A stretch of 28,667 nucleotides of DNA from JAWLFY01 sp964462125 (GCA_964462125.1 CAYWXT010000043.1:1-28667), one strand, 5' to 3'; shown: positions 9,912 to 18,763, numbered from the stretch's first letter. Notes: generated by a model not told the origin, from the letters alone. A program made the numbers and translations.

Positions 9912-11336
9912 TCAGCCCTTGTATTGCCATTGACGGATATCGATAAAGTGGCCCTCGATGGCGGCGGCGGCGGCCATCGCCGGGCTGACCAAGTGGGTTC
10001 GCCCCCCCTTCCCCTGGCGACCTTCGAAATTGCGATTGCTGGTACTGGCACAGCGTTCCCCGGGTGCGAGTTTGTCGGGGTTCATCGCCAAACACATGCT
10101 ACAGCCCGCTTCCCGCCAGTCGAATCCGGCATCAGTGAAGATTTGATGGAGCCCTTCACGCTCGGCTTGCTGCTTCACCTGGCCGCTGCCGGGGACCACC
10201 ATCGCATTGACCGAATTGCGGCAGCGGTAGCCTTTGACCACGGCGGCCGCCGCCCGCAGATCCTCGATCCGGGCGTTGGTGCAGGAACCGATGAAGACCC
10301 GTTCGACCGGCACCTCACCGATCGGGGTGCCGGCGCGAAGTCCCATGTACTGCAGCGCCTGGGCTGTGGATCGCTGATCGACCGGATCAGAAAAGTCGCC
10401 GGGGTCGGGGATCGCATCGCTGACACCACGCACCTGGCCTGGGTTTGTCCCCCAGGTCACTTGGGGTTCGATTTCGGCTCCTTGGTAGACGTTGGAGCGG
10501 TCGTAGTCTGCCCCCGGGTCGCTCGGCAGTTGCTTCCAACGCTCCACCGCGGCGTCGAAATTTTGCGGGACTTCGGGGCGACCCCGGAGGTAGTCAATCG
10601 TGGTCTGGTCGGGGGCGATCATCCCGGCCCGGGCTCCTGCCTCGATCGACATGTTGCAGACGGTCATCCGCTCTTCTATCGACAATGCCCGAACGCAATC
10701 GCCGGTGTACTCCAGCACGTAGCCGGTTCCCCCCGCGGTGCCGATCTGGCCGATCAGATAGAGGATCATGTCCTTGGCCGTGACGCCGCGGGCCAGCTCC
10801 CCATCGACCCGCAGCTCAAACGTCTTCGGTTTGAACTGCAGTAACGTCTGCGTCGCCAAGACATGCTCCACCTCGCTGGTGCCGATCCCAAAAGCGAGGG
10901 CACCGAACGCACCGTGGGTGGCGGTGTGGGAATCGCCACAAACGATCGTCATCCCCGGCTGGGTGTAGCCATTTTCCGGGCCGATGACGTGCACGATCCC
11001 TTGGCGGACGTCGCCGATGTCGAACAACCGAATGTCAAATTCGGCGCAGTTTGCCCGCAGCGTTTCGATCTGCTTGCGGCTGATCGGGTCGGCGATCGGC
11101 AAACTGCGGTCGGTTGTCGGCACGTTGTGGTCTGGCGTGGCGATCGTCCGTGCGGGACGCCGTACCCGGCGGCCGGCGAGCCGTAGTCCCTCAAACGCCT
11201 GAGGACTGGTCACCTCATGCACGAGATGCAGATCGATGTACAAGACAGCCGGGCCCGATTCAGGGGCGTCGACAACATGCTCGTCCCAGATTTTGTCGAG
11301 CATGGTCCGCGGGGCGGACGGATGGGCGTCGGACAT
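9912..11336 (-). CDS. leuC: 3-isopropylmalate dehydratase large subunit
   Basis: Large subunit of isopropylmalate isomerase (aconitase superfamily), carrying the 4Fe-4S cluster used in leucine biosynthesis. All three cluster cysteines are present: Cys352 in FIGSCTNAR, and Cys412 and Cys415 in GCSMCLAMNPD. Other signatures are VCGDSHTATHGAFG near residue 133 and SNRNFEGRQG near the C-terminus. The 474-residue length is normal. The ATG at 11336 gives an ordinary LeuC N-terminus (TMLDKIWDEHVV); no strong Shine-Dalgarno sequence is seen before it. It heads a two-gene leuCD unit and is divergent from the SelA-like gene across 228 bases, which must hold both promoters; I could not recognise a clear promoter, T-box or leader peptide there. 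Confidence 0.97.
   Translation of the reverse strand: MSDAHPSAPRTMLDKIWDEHVVDAPESGPAVLYIDLHLVHEVTSPQAFEGLRLAGRRVRRPARTIATPDHNVPTTDRSLPIADPISRKQIETLRANCAEFDIRLFDIGDVRQGIVHVIGPENGYTQPGMTIVCGDSHTATHGAFGALAFGIGTSEVEHVLATQTLLQFKPKTFELRVDGELARGVTAKDMILYLIGQIGTAGGTGYVLEYTGDCVRALSIEERMTVCNMSIEAGARAGMIAPDQTTIDYLRGRPEVPQNFDAAVERWKQLPSDPGADYDRSNVYQGAEIEPQVTWGTNPGQVRGVSDAIPDPGDFSDPVDQRSTAQALQYMGLRAGTPIGEVPVERVFIGSCTNARIEDLRAAAAVVKGYRCRNSVNAMVVPGSGQVKQQAEREGLHQIFTDAGFDWREAGCSMCLAMNPDKLAPGERCASTSNRNFEGRQGKGGRTHLVSPAMAAAAAIEGHFIDIRQWQYKG
9916..9920 (-). promoter_or_regulatory. Ribosome binding site of leuD inside the end of leuC
   Basis: AAGGG on the minus strand, 8 bases before the ATG at 9907. It overlaps the last codons of leuC and favours 9907 over 9901 as the leuD start. 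Confidence 0.55.
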
Positions 11337-11552
11337 GAGGTTCAGACGAATAGCCTAAAAGTTGCTTGGAAGGAGGCGCGGTCATTGCAGTCACTCTCAA
11401 CTGTCCGTGTGAAACTGTCAATGGCTGGCCCGATAGGGGTAAGGAATCCCTGCGTGCTCTCCGCTGCCAATACGTCTTGGCTAAGGTTGCCCGAAGGCCT
11501 CCGGGGAGCGATGATCAAGGAACGTGTATGACCCTGAACGTTGGCCGCTCCC

Positions 11553-11557
11553 GAGGG
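11553..11557 (+). promoter_or_regulatory. Ribosome binding site of the SelA-like gene
   Basis: GAGGG lies 7 bases before the ATG at 11565 and decides for that start over the in-frame TTG at 11541, which has no such signal. Confidence 0.55.
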
Positions 11558-11564
11558 CACTCTG

Positions 11565-12860
11565 ATGGCGCTTCCTCCCTGGACAATCGAACTGCTCCGC
11601 CGCGGGATCACCGATGTGGCGAACAAGGCGGGCGAACCAGAAACGCTCCGCCGGCTCAAAGACCAAGCGACCGGCTTCATCCAGGAACTGCCTGAGTCGG
11701 CTGCCCGGGGGATCAACCGGGTGATCCAGACGGCCGAGGCGGGAAAGGAGTCGGTGCAGCGGTGGAGCCGGCGACACACCTCCTTGGCAGTCCCGCTGCT
11801 CAATGCCAGTGGGGTGCTGTACCACGAACTGGGAACTGGCATCGCAGTCGCAGAGCGGGTATCGGAGGTAGGCCGGGAGATGTTTGCCGGCGATGTGGTC
11901 CTGGGGCCGGAAGTGACGCACCGAATCACCCGGCGTCTGGAACGTGCACTCCCCGATCGCGAAGGGATCGCCGTGGCCGTCGCGTCGAGTTTCCCTGCCG
12001 CCCTCTCAGCACTGGCGCTGGTCGGGACCGAGCGATCCCTGGTGGTGCACCGCCACGAAGCGGTGCGAATTCTCGAAGGAATCCCGCTGCCGGAGGCGTT
12101 CGGGACGATTTTGCCGATGGTTGCCGAAGTCGGTGCGGTGGATCGGGTGGAGTCCGAAGATTTTGAAGGGATCGAGCGTGCCTGCGTGATCTCCGCCGAC
12201 GACGGCATCCGGGAGGCCACGCCGCTGGAGCTGGCAGCCGACGATGCGATCCAGGCGGTGATCCTGCCGGTGGCGACCCTTACCGATTCCCCCTCCCGAA
12301 TCGTTCCCTCGGCCGAAGCGATGCTGCGCAGCGGCGCCGGGTTGGTCGTCCTGCCCGGCAACGGCATCGCCGGAGGGCCACCCTGTGGCATCCTGGTCGG
12401 CCGCCGAGAGGAGATTGAGACAATTCGGATCTCAGCATCATGGCCGGCGTTGGAGGCCAGTTTGGCGGTCCAAGCCATGATGGCGGCCGCGGTCGAGCCC
12501 GCGGAGGAAAACGCCTCCGATGCGATCCCCCCCATCGACGCGTTGATCTCGACCTCGGAAGCGAACCTCCGGGACCGCGCCGAGCGGATGGCCACCCGTC
12601 TGAGCGCCCACGATGCGATCGCAACGACCCGCGTCGCCGATGAGGAGGCTCGCATCACCCCCGAGGGCCGCTGGCGGATCCCGTCTCGCCAAGTCGTTGT
12701 GACCCATCACACACTGAGTCCCGACCAGTGGGCACGAAAACTCGCCGATGACCTGCCGGCGATCGCCGTGGCCGTGGGGGACGATGGCGTGCAGGTCGAC
12801 CTCCGCTGGCTCGATCCAGCCCATGACGGTCAGCTCGCCGAAGCGCTGGGAAGGAACTGA
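11565..12860 (+). CDS. SelA-like fold-type I protein lacking the PLP lysine
   Basis: 431 residues. The protein follows the layout of L-seryl-tRNA(Sec) selenium transferase (SelA): an N-terminal helical part, then PLLNASGVLYHELGTG (about residues 78-92) in place of the SelA stretch INATGVVLHTNLG, and a segment PGNGIAGGPPCGILVG (about 264-279) in place of the SelA catalytic stretch SGDKLLGGPQAGIIVG. The Asp-Lys pair of SelA reads Asn266-Gly267, so the lysine that would bind PLP is gone. It is therefore unlikely to be a working selenium transferase. No selB, selD or tRNA-Sec is in view. It is divergent from leuC and 78 bases upstream of guaB. No signal peptide is seen, so it is probably cytoplasmic. 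Function unknown; the family link rests on motif similarity by eye. Confidence 0.8.
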   Translation: MALPPWTIELLRRGITDVANKAGEPETLRRLKDQATGFIQELPESAARGINRVIQTAEAGKESVQRWSRRHTSLAVPLLNASGVLYHELGTGIAVAERVSEVGREMFAGDVVLGPEVTHRITRRLERALPDREGIAVAVASSFPAALSALALVGTERSLVVHRHEAVRILEGIPLPEAFGTILPMVAEVGAVDRVESEDFEGIERACVISADDGIREATPLELAADDAIQAVILPVATLTDSPSRIVPSAEAMLRSGAGLVVLPGNGIAGGPPCGILVGRREEIETIRISASWPALEASLAVQAMMAAAVEPAEENASDAIPPIDALISTSEANLRDRAERMATRLSAHDAIATTRVADEEARITPEGRWRIPSRQVVVTHHTLSPDQWARKLADDLPAIAVAVGDDGVQVDLRWLDPAHDGQLAEALGRN

Positions 12861-12938
12861 TACCCACCTTCAACGACGAACGATGCCGGGGCATAATCGC
12901 TCCCTTTTCCACTCGACTTCCTCTGTGGGCAGCGACGC

Positions 12939-14423
12939 ATGTTCGAAGACAAGATCGGTCCCGCAGGCGTGACCTTTGACGACGTCCTGCTGCTGCCGCG
13001 CTTCAGCGAGGTGGTCCCCAGTGAGGTCGACCTCGGGTCCCAATTGACCTCCCGGATCCGACTGCAGATCCCGCTGCTGTCCTCGCCGATGGACACTGTC
13101 ACCGAAGCCAACATGGCGATCGGCTTGGCCAAAGAAGGGGGGCTCGGGATCATCCACAAAAACCTCTCGATCCGCCGCCAGACCGAAGAGGTGCTGAAGG
13201 TCAAGCGGTCAGCCAACGGAATCATCGTCGACCCGGTCACCCTGCTGCCGGAAGAACGGGTTGGCAAGGCGGCGGAGTTGATGGACCAAGCGAACGTCTC
13301 GGGGATCCCGATCGTCCAGCCCGATCGCACCCTGGCCGGCATCCTGACCCGCCGCGACCTCCGCTTTCTCGAAAATCCCAACCTCCCCATTTCCGACGTC
13401 ATGACCTGTGAAAACCTGGTCACCGCGGTAGGAAATGTAACGCTTGAGGAAGCTGAGCGGATTTTAACGGGAAAAAGGGTCGAGAAACTTCTGCTGGTTG
13501 ACGAAGAAAGAAAACTAACGGGACTGATCACGATCCGTGACATCGACATGATGAAACGGTTTCCCCGTGCCTGCAAAGACCCTCAAGGCCGATTGCGGGT
13601 GGGGGCGGCGATTGGCGTCGCCGATTTCGAACGCGCCGAAGGTTTGATCCAAAAAGGGGTCGACCTGCTGGTCGTCGATTCGGCCCATGGCCATAGCCGA
13701 AACGTGATCGAAACGGTCCAGGAAATCAAACGACAGAAAGGATGGGAGATCGACGTCGTCGCGGGGAACGTTGCGACCGCAGAAGGAACGAAGGACCTGA
13801 TCGATGCCGGGGCCGACGCGGTCAAGGTTGGGATCGGACCAGGATCGATCTGCACCACGCGGGTCATCAGCGGTGTCGGCGTCCCCCAGATCTCGGCGAT
13901 CCTCGAAGCGGCACAGATCGCCGAAGAACGGAACATTCCCATCATCGCCGATGGCGGGATCCGCTTCAGCGGTGACATCACCAAAGCAATCACGGCCGGA
14001 GCCAGCACCGTGATGATCGGCAGCCTGTTTGCCGGTCTCGCCGAAAGCCCCGGCCGCAAGATCCTCTACCAAGGACGTACCTTCAAGACGTACCGCGGTA
14101 TGGGATCGATGGGGGCGATGGTCAAAGGAAGTAGCGATCGGTACCGCCAAGAAGGCACCGAATCGGGCAAGCTGGTCCCGGAAGGTGTCGAGGGGAGGGT
14201 GCCGTTCAAAGGCCCGCTGAGCGATTACGTCTATCAGCTGGTCGGCGGTTTACGAGCCGGCATGGGATACGCCGGCACACGGACGATCGACGAACTGCGA
14301 ATGGACGGACGGTTCATTCGCGTTTCGGCGGCAACGGTGAGGGAGAACCACCCACATGACATCACGATCACGCAGGAATCACCGAACTACAGCCCCGATG
14401 TCTATGTGGGTGAGACGTCTTAG
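12939..14423 (+). CDS. guaB: Inosine-5'-monophosphate dehydrogenase
   Basis: Oxidises IMP to XMP with NAD, the committed step of GMP synthesis, in the cytoplasm. The 494-residue protein shows the full pattern: N-terminal FDDVLLLPRFSEVVPSEVDL, LSSPMDTVTE, a pair of CBS domains at about residues 95-205, the substrate loop GIGPGSICTTR with catalytic Cys305, ADGGIRFSGD, RGMGSMGAM, and the mobile flap Arg401-Tyr402 in SSDRYRQ. Length is normal. The ATG at 12939 gives the expected N-terminus MFEDKI. A patch at 13428-13522 in the second CBS domain uses AGA, AGG, TTA and CTA codons that are scarce elsewhere in the gene. The last 26 bases overlap the start of the next gene, so the two are probably co-transcribed. 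Confidence 0.98.
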   Translation: MFEDKIGPAGVTFDDVLLLPRFSEVVPSEVDLGSQLTSRIRLQIPLLSSPMDTVTEANMAIGLAKEGGLGIIHKNLSIRRQTEEVLKVKRSANGIIVDPVTLLPEERVGKAAELMDQANVSGIPIVQPDRTLAGILTRRDLRFLENPNLPISDVMTCENLVTAVGNVTLEEAERILTGKRVEKLLLVDEERKLTGLITIRDIDMMKRFPRACKDPQGRLRVGAAIGVADFERAEGLIQKGVDLLVVDSAHGHSRNVIETVQEIKRQKGWEIDVVAGNVATAEGTKDLIDAGADAVKVGIGPGSICTTRVISGVGVPQISAILEAAQIAEERNIPIIADGGIRFSGDITKAITAGASTVMIGSLFAGLAESPGRKILYQGRTFKTYRGMGSMGAMVKGSSDRYRQEGTESGKLVPEGVEGRVPFKGPLSDYVYQLVGGLRAGMGYAGTRTIDELRMDGRFIRVSAATVRENHPHDITITQESPNYSPDVYVGETS

Positions 14424-16147
14424 TCTCGCCTGCCTGATGCTCGGAAGCTTATCGCTCACCGCCGCTGCCCAATCGCCGGCGGCCCAACAGGGCAGCTCGC
14501 TGCGCCCCGTGCCGAAAGAGCCATCGCGGGTGATGACCCAGCAAAATCCCCGCCCCTCGGCCCCCGTACATCCGGCTCGCCGAGCCGGATCGTCACCGCA
14601 AGNNNNNNNNNNNNNNNNNNNNNNNNNNNNNNNNNNNNNNNNNNNNNNNNNNNNNNNNNNNNNNNNNNNNNNNNNNNNNNNNNNNNNNNNNNNNNNNNNN
14701 NNCCTCGGCCCCCGTACATCCGGCTCGCCGAGCCGGATCGTCACCGCAAGGCGACTCCCAAGCCAATCCCCGCCCCTCGACGCGGAACCTCCGCTGGCGG
14801 ACCAGCCGCAACGTTCAGGCCAGTTCCAACGCCCAGGCCGATTCCCGGCGCGCGAATCGAACCGCCATCCCGAATCGGCTCCGCGAAGGCTCCTCGTCGG
14901 CCCCGCTGCGATCATTTTCGAATGCGGCGAAGGGAACCCCTCAGAGAGGCGTCGCCCAGGTCGCTGGTGAATCACCGTCGGCTGATGAGAAGATCGACTA
15001 CTTTGCTGATCCCTTCGCCGAGCCATCGCCGACAGTCGTCCATGCTGGCGGTCGCGCGGAGGCAACGCAGCCCGGGCAATCCGAAGGGCCGACCTTCGGA
15101 GAGCTGATTCGCGCCAGCGGCGAGTCGGAGCAACCGCTGCCATCTCCCACGCACGACGAGCCAGAGAACGCGCCGGTCAACCCAGAGAGCGCGCCGGCGC
15201 GTTCGACGCAGCTCGATCAAGCCGATCAAGCCGATCAAGATGACTCGACCGAGATGCTGATCCCGCCCGCCGCCGAAAGCCAGCGCGATGCGGATCAGCC
15301 TCCGCCGTCTCCCTCCGATGTGCCGTCGCAGCAGCCGAACCCCTTTGACGAACCTTCTGGGGAACCGCAGTCCCCTGAAGAACCGCAGCTCCTCCCCGAT
15401 GCCCCGATCCAGCGGCGGGGGGCCCCTCCCTTTCAATTCTCCGATGAGATGCAGCCGCCCCCGGTAGGGATCACCTGCGAGGAGTTTCGGCAACGCATCC
15501 GTGAGCGCACGATCAGCGATGTTTCGCTCGACATCAGCCCCCCGTTCCGGCCTGACATCCTGGACCAAGCCGAGTATGAACAGGAAATGGCTGACTTCCG
15601 CGACGTTCAACCGGTTCGCACGTGGCGAACGAGGGACGGTCATGAACTCGGATCGGGGCGGCTCCACGACCTGGCCTACGAACAGGTCGTGATCGAAACG
15701 GAATATGGTGCAACCGAAGAACTCCCGGTCAATCGGCTCAGCGAGGCCGACCTGGCTTACATCTCGGAAAACTGGGGACTCCCCTTCGAATGCCTGATCG
15801 AACAGGTCGAGTTCACGCCTCGCAATTGGGACCCGACGACGGTCACCTGGGCAGCGTCGAATCTGCACCACTACCCGGCCTACTTCGAGGACGTGAATCT
15901 GGAACGTTATGGGCATACCGCCGGCCCGATTCTCCAGCCGGTTATCTCCTCGGCCCACTTTTTCGCCAACATCGCGGTGATGCCGTACAAAGTTGGCATG
16001 CATCCGCCGAACGAATGCCAGTACGCTTTGGGGTACTACCGCCCCGGGAACTGCGCCCCGTGGATCCTGCCTCCGGTGCCGCTCAGTCTCCGTGGGGGCC
16101 TGACCCAAGCCGCCTGGATGACTGGGTCGTTCGTGCTCATCCCGTAG
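14398..16147 (+). CDS. Secreted Pro-rich protein with SHD1-like domain; gene interrupted by assembly gap
   Basis: The gene is split by 100 Ns (14603-14702). The left part starts at ATG 14398 (or ATG 14404) with a signal peptide (LSLACLMLGSLSLTAAAQ). The right part is open from 14703 to TAG at 16147 in a different nominal frame, but merging the identical 48-bp flanks of the gap removes 148 positions and restores one frame of about 533 residues; any extra 72-bp repeat units would also keep frame. After the repeat come a long Pro/Ser/Glu/Gln-rich disordered region (with DQADQADQ near 15217-15240) and a folded C-terminal part. Within it, about 15605-15775, the pattern RTWRTRDGHELGSG ... ELPVNRLSEADLAYI resembles SHD1 (SLA1 homology domain 1), a domain common in planctomycete exported proteins. 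The remaining C-terminal 120 residues contain several His, Tyr and Cys and are not recognised. It overlaps guaB and almost touches pabB. Confidence 0.75.
14555..14780 (+). repeat. 72-bp in-frame tandem repeat spanning the gap
   Basis: 48 bp at 14555-14602 are identical to 14703-14750, directly on both sides of the Ns. After the right copy the sequence runs through AATCCCCGCC into a new CCTCG at 14775, exactly 72 bases after 14703, and the same AATCCCCGCC precedes the left copy. The unit is thus 72 bp, coding about 24 residues (SAPVHPARRAGSSPQ, then GDSQANPRP). Each copy holds a perfect 8-bp hairpin, TCCGGCTC-GCC-GAGCCGGA (14571-14589 and 14719-14737). The copy number is hidden by the gap; the two flanks could even be one and the same copy. 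Confidence 0.8.
14603..14702. other. Assembly gap of 100 Ns
   Basis: Exactly 100 unknown bases, the usual placeholder for a gap of unknown size. Reading frames drawn across it are not meaningful as they stand. Confidence 0.97.
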
Positions 16148-16149
16148 GA
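16146..16149 (+). promoter_or_regulatory. Ribosome binding site of pabB overlapping the upstream stop codon
   Basis: AGGA overlaps the TAG of the SHD1-domain gene and lies 8 bases before ATG 16158. It supports 16158 as the pabB start rather than the in-frame ATG at 16149, which has no usable site. Confidence 0.5.
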
Positions 16150-16157
16150 TGGGCTGT

Positions 16158-17615
16158 ATGTCACCAGCCGCCGACCGCTTACCGATCGTTCGCAAGCTAG
16201 CCGAGGGAACCACGCCGGCGGAGGTCTTCGCACACCTTCGTCACCGGCCCCGCTGCATTTGGCTCGATTCCTCCAGCGGAGATCTCGGGATCAGCGGTCG
16301 TTACTCGTTCTTGTCGGCCGACCCGGTACGCTGGCTGGCCGCGCCGCTGGGGGGACACAATCCCTGGCCGCAGCTGCAGTGTTGGCATCGTGAGTTACCC
16401 GGCACCACCATGCCGGGACTGCCCCCGTTTCAAGGTGGGCTCGCCGGCTTGGTCGGTTACGAAGCAGCGACCTGGATCGAGTCGGTGAGGCCGGCCCGAC
16501 GCAATGACCTACCCACCGCCGCCATGGCGATCGGTCTGTACGATTGGACGATCGCGTTCGACCACGCCACCGGCGATGCCTGGTTGATCAGTCAGGGACT
16601 GGGGGCCGAGACGGACGAGGAACGTTTTCGGCGCGCCACCGAGCGTGCCGACCTTGCCGAACACTGGCTGGCAGAGTCAGCGCGGGCACCATCGGCAGCC
16701 GCGAATGCGGTGTCGGCCGAGAGTTCACCTTCCCTGGCCGGGCACTTGACCCAGCAGTACCCGACGCCCTGCGCGGGGGTCACCAGCAACTTCAGCGGCC
16801 CCGGTTTCCGTGACGCGGTCGCCGAAATCGTCCGCCGCATCTGCCGCGGCGATTCCTTTCAAGTCAATCTGGCGCAGCGGCTGCTCCGACCGGCGACCGA
16901 CTCCTCGGCGGAACTCTACCTTCGGCTCCGGCAGCACAACCCGGCCCCCTTCGCCGGTTACTTGGACGCAGGCGATTTTCAGCTCCTCAGCTCTTCCCCC
17001 GAAGGATTCTTGAAGGTCCGCAATCGTCATGTGGCAACCCGCCCGATCAAGGGTACCGTGGCACGGACCGGTGACCTGGTCGAGGACGCAAGGCTAGCCG
17101 AGCAGTTGCAACAGAGTGTCAAGGATCACGCCGAGAACGTGATGATTGTTGACCTGATGCGAAACGACCTCTCCCGCGTCTGCGAAGACGACAGTGTCCG
17201 GGTGTCCCAACTCTGCCAGATCGAGCGCTACCAGCACGTGCAGCACCTGGTGTCGGCGGTCGAAGGGCGGTTGCGGCGCGGGGCGGGAACGGTCGACTTG
17301 CTCCGCGTCTGCTTCCCCGGCGGGTCTGTGACCGGGGCGCCAAAGGTGGAAGCGATGTGGACGATCGCCGAGTTGGAACCAAACACCCGCGGCCCCTACT
17401 GCGGCTCGCTCGGTTACATCAGCTGCGGTGGCGCGGCCGACTTCAACATCCTGATTCGAACGATCACCGCGACCGGCGGCTATTGGCAAATTCCCGTCGG
17501 TGGCGGGATCACCGCGCGCAGCGACCCGGCGGCCGAAGAGGCCGAGACGTGGACCAAGGCCGCCGGGATGCTCGAAGCGACCGGCGCGGAAATGGGGGTC
17601 GCCCCCGATCGGTAA
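16158..17615 (+). CDS. pabB: Aminodeoxychorismate synthase component I (chorismate-binding enzyme)
   Basis: Converts chorismate to 4-amino-4-deoxychorismate with ammonia from a PabA-type glutaminase, for folate synthesis in the cytoplasm. The 485-residue protein has the anthranilate synthase component I fold: an N-terminal domain with FQGGLAGLVGYEA and YSFLSADP, and a C-terminal chorismate-binding domain with CRGDSFQVNLAQR, SSSPEGFLKV, VDLMRNDLSRV and PGGSVTGAPK (about residues 387-396). The decisive residue is Lys298 in RPIKGT, typical of PabB; anthranilate synthases (TrpE) have PIAGT at this place. Start 16158 is chosen on the AGGA site; ATG 16149 would add three residues. It begins 10 bases after the SHD1-domain gene and is likely in one transcript with guaB. 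No pabA or pabC is visible. Confidence 0.92.
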   Translation: MSPAADRLPIVRKLAEGTTPAEVFAHLRHRPRCIWLDSSSGDLGISGRYSFLSADPVRWLAAPLGGHNPWPQLQCWHRELPGTTMPGLPPFQGGLAGLVGYEAATWIESVRPARRNDLPTAAMAIGLYDWTIAFDHATGDAWLISQGLGAETDEERFRRATERADLAEHWLAESARAPSAAANAVSAESSPSLAGHLTQQYPTPCAGVTSNFSGPGFRDAVAEIVRRICRGDSFQVNLAQRLLRPATDSSAELYLRLRQHNPAPFAGYLDAGDFQLLSSSPEGFLKVRNRHVATRPIKGTVARTGDLVEDARLAEQLQQSVKDHAENVMIVDLMRNDLSRVCEDDSVRVSQLCQIERYQHVQHLVSAVEGRLRRGAGTVDLLRVCFPGGSVTGAPKVEAMWTIAELEPNTRGPYCGSLGYISCGGAADFNILIRTITATGGYWQIPVGGGITARSDPAAEEAETWTKAAGMLEATGAEMGVAPDR

Positions 17616-17656
17616 GAACGCCTTCCAAAACGGCCGATGCCAGGAGTCCGCGGATG

Positions 17657-18631
17657 TCAGGGCTCGATTTCGTAGACGGTCATCACGGAGATCTTCAAAC
17701 TCAATCCGTCCAGGGTCGCAGCGGTCAATTGCCCCTCGGTTTCGGGCATGACGAGTTCGTCCTCCCCGTAACCGGAGAATCTCGCCATTTGGAAACTTTC
17801 GGTCTGCTGGTCCTGGGCAGCGATGCGGCGGAGTTTGCCCAAACCGATCCCGGCGGCGGAGGCGATCAACTCCGCCGAATCTCGCGCCTTTTTAAACGCC
17901 TGCTGCATCGCCTCTTCGCGTTGCTCAGGTTCCGCCGTCGCTGTGAATACGATCCGCGGTCCCGATGAATCATCGCCGTCGCCAAACCCGAATCCGCCGA
18001 ACGATTCTTCCATCATCTCTTGCATCTGCTCCAAGGACTCCCTCGCCTCGTCGTCCAAATCAGGCTGATTCTTCTTGCCTGCCAAGTCGCGACTCACGAC
18101 TTGTTCCTTGAGCCGTTGCGGCAGCAGGGCCAGGGCATCACGATCGACATCGGGCAGTGCCCACTGAGCGGTCAATCCCGCGATCGCGGTCACGATCTCG
18201 GGGGTATCGTCGGGTACCGACGCCGGGACTCCCGAAGCCCGCATCTGGTACTGCATCATCTGCGCTGCCTGTCGCTGCTGCTCGGATTGACCACTTTCGA
18301 ACTTGGTCGAGGTGAAGGTGATTGACTCGGGATCTGCATTCATCGCGACAAGGTCCTCCCGCACCTTCTCCTTGTGGTCCATCAACGATTGTGCCGCCGA
18401 TTTTGCATCGATCCCTTGAGCCTGGACGCGCATGGTCAGTTCCAGTCGGCTCGGCTCCAAACTGACCTGGCCGACCCCGGTAGCCATCACGCCGTCACCC
18501 CCGCCGCCCGGCATATATTGCGCGGAGGCGGGCTCCGCAACCGCCACCGATCCGAGAAGCAGGAGAAACGCGAACCAGGGTGCCGGGGCGGAGACAGGGT
18601 CACGAAGTCGATCGATGTGCAGGCTCATCAT
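17657..18631 (-). CDS. Exported SIMPL-domain (DUF541) protein
   Basis: 324 residues with a hydrophobic signal segment (APWFAFLLLLGSVAVAEPASA, cut near residue 37). The mature part begins VMATGVGQVSLEPSRLELTMRV, the typical opening of SIMPL/DUF541 proteins, and ends with the paired motif KKARDSAELIASAAGIGLGKL plus a short C-terminal strand, also typical. Between them are a Gln/Met-rich insert (about residues 105-135) and an acidic and Gly-rich insert (about 190-225), making it longer than the usual family size near 230-250. SIMPL proteins are periplasmic or surface proteins without a settled biochemical role. Minus-strand AGGA lies 4 bases before ATG 18631 and 7 bases before ATG 18628; either may be used. 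It is tail-to-tail with pabB, 41 bases apart. Confidence 0.85.
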   Translation of the reverse strand: MMSLHIDRLRDPVSAPAPWFAFLLLLGSVAVAEPASAQYMPGGGGDGVMATGVGQVSLEPSRLELTMRVQAQGIDAKSAAQSLMDHKEKVREDLVAMNADPESITFTSTKFESGQSEQQRQAAQMMQYQMRASGVPASVPDDTPEIVTAIAGLTAQWALPDVDRDALALLPQRLKEQVVSRDLAGKKNQPDLDDEARESLEQMQEMMEESFGGFGFGDGDDSSGPRIVFTATAEPEQREEAMQQAFKKARDSAELIASAAGIGLGKLRRIAAQDQQTESFQMARFSGYGEDELVMPETEGQLTAATLDGLSLKISVMTVYEIEP

Positions 18632-18763
18632 TGTTTCCTAGTGTGGAAGGAGAGGTTGGGAGTGAGGAGGTGATTCGGGCTGTTAAACAGAGCCTAGTGG
18701 GTTGTCACAGCTGGATTTTAGCGTGCGTCTGCCGCAGTGTTTGCGCCCGTCCGATAAAATTGA

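Noticed and set aside
11342..12658. Long minus-strand open frame of 438 codons opposite the SelA-like gene
   Set aside because: Ser/Arg/Ala-rich low-complexity translation without motifs; the plus strand encodes a recognisable protein. It is an antisense shadow in GC-rich DNA.
14356..14970. A plus-strand gene read straight through the Ns
   Set aside because: The 100-N filler has arbitrary length. Beyond it this frame gives Arg/Pro-rich nonsense, while the other frame continues as the SHD1-domain protein.
15254..16147. A separate gene starting at ATG 15254
   Set aside because: The frame is open upstream to the gap and the start would lie inside a disordered region with no signal peptide; it is the C-terminal part of the gap-broken gene.
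14972..16213. Minus-strand open frame of 413 codons opposite the SHD1-domain gene
   Set aside because: Arg-rich translation with no motif, and it runs over both the SHD1-domain gene and the pabB start; shadow frame.
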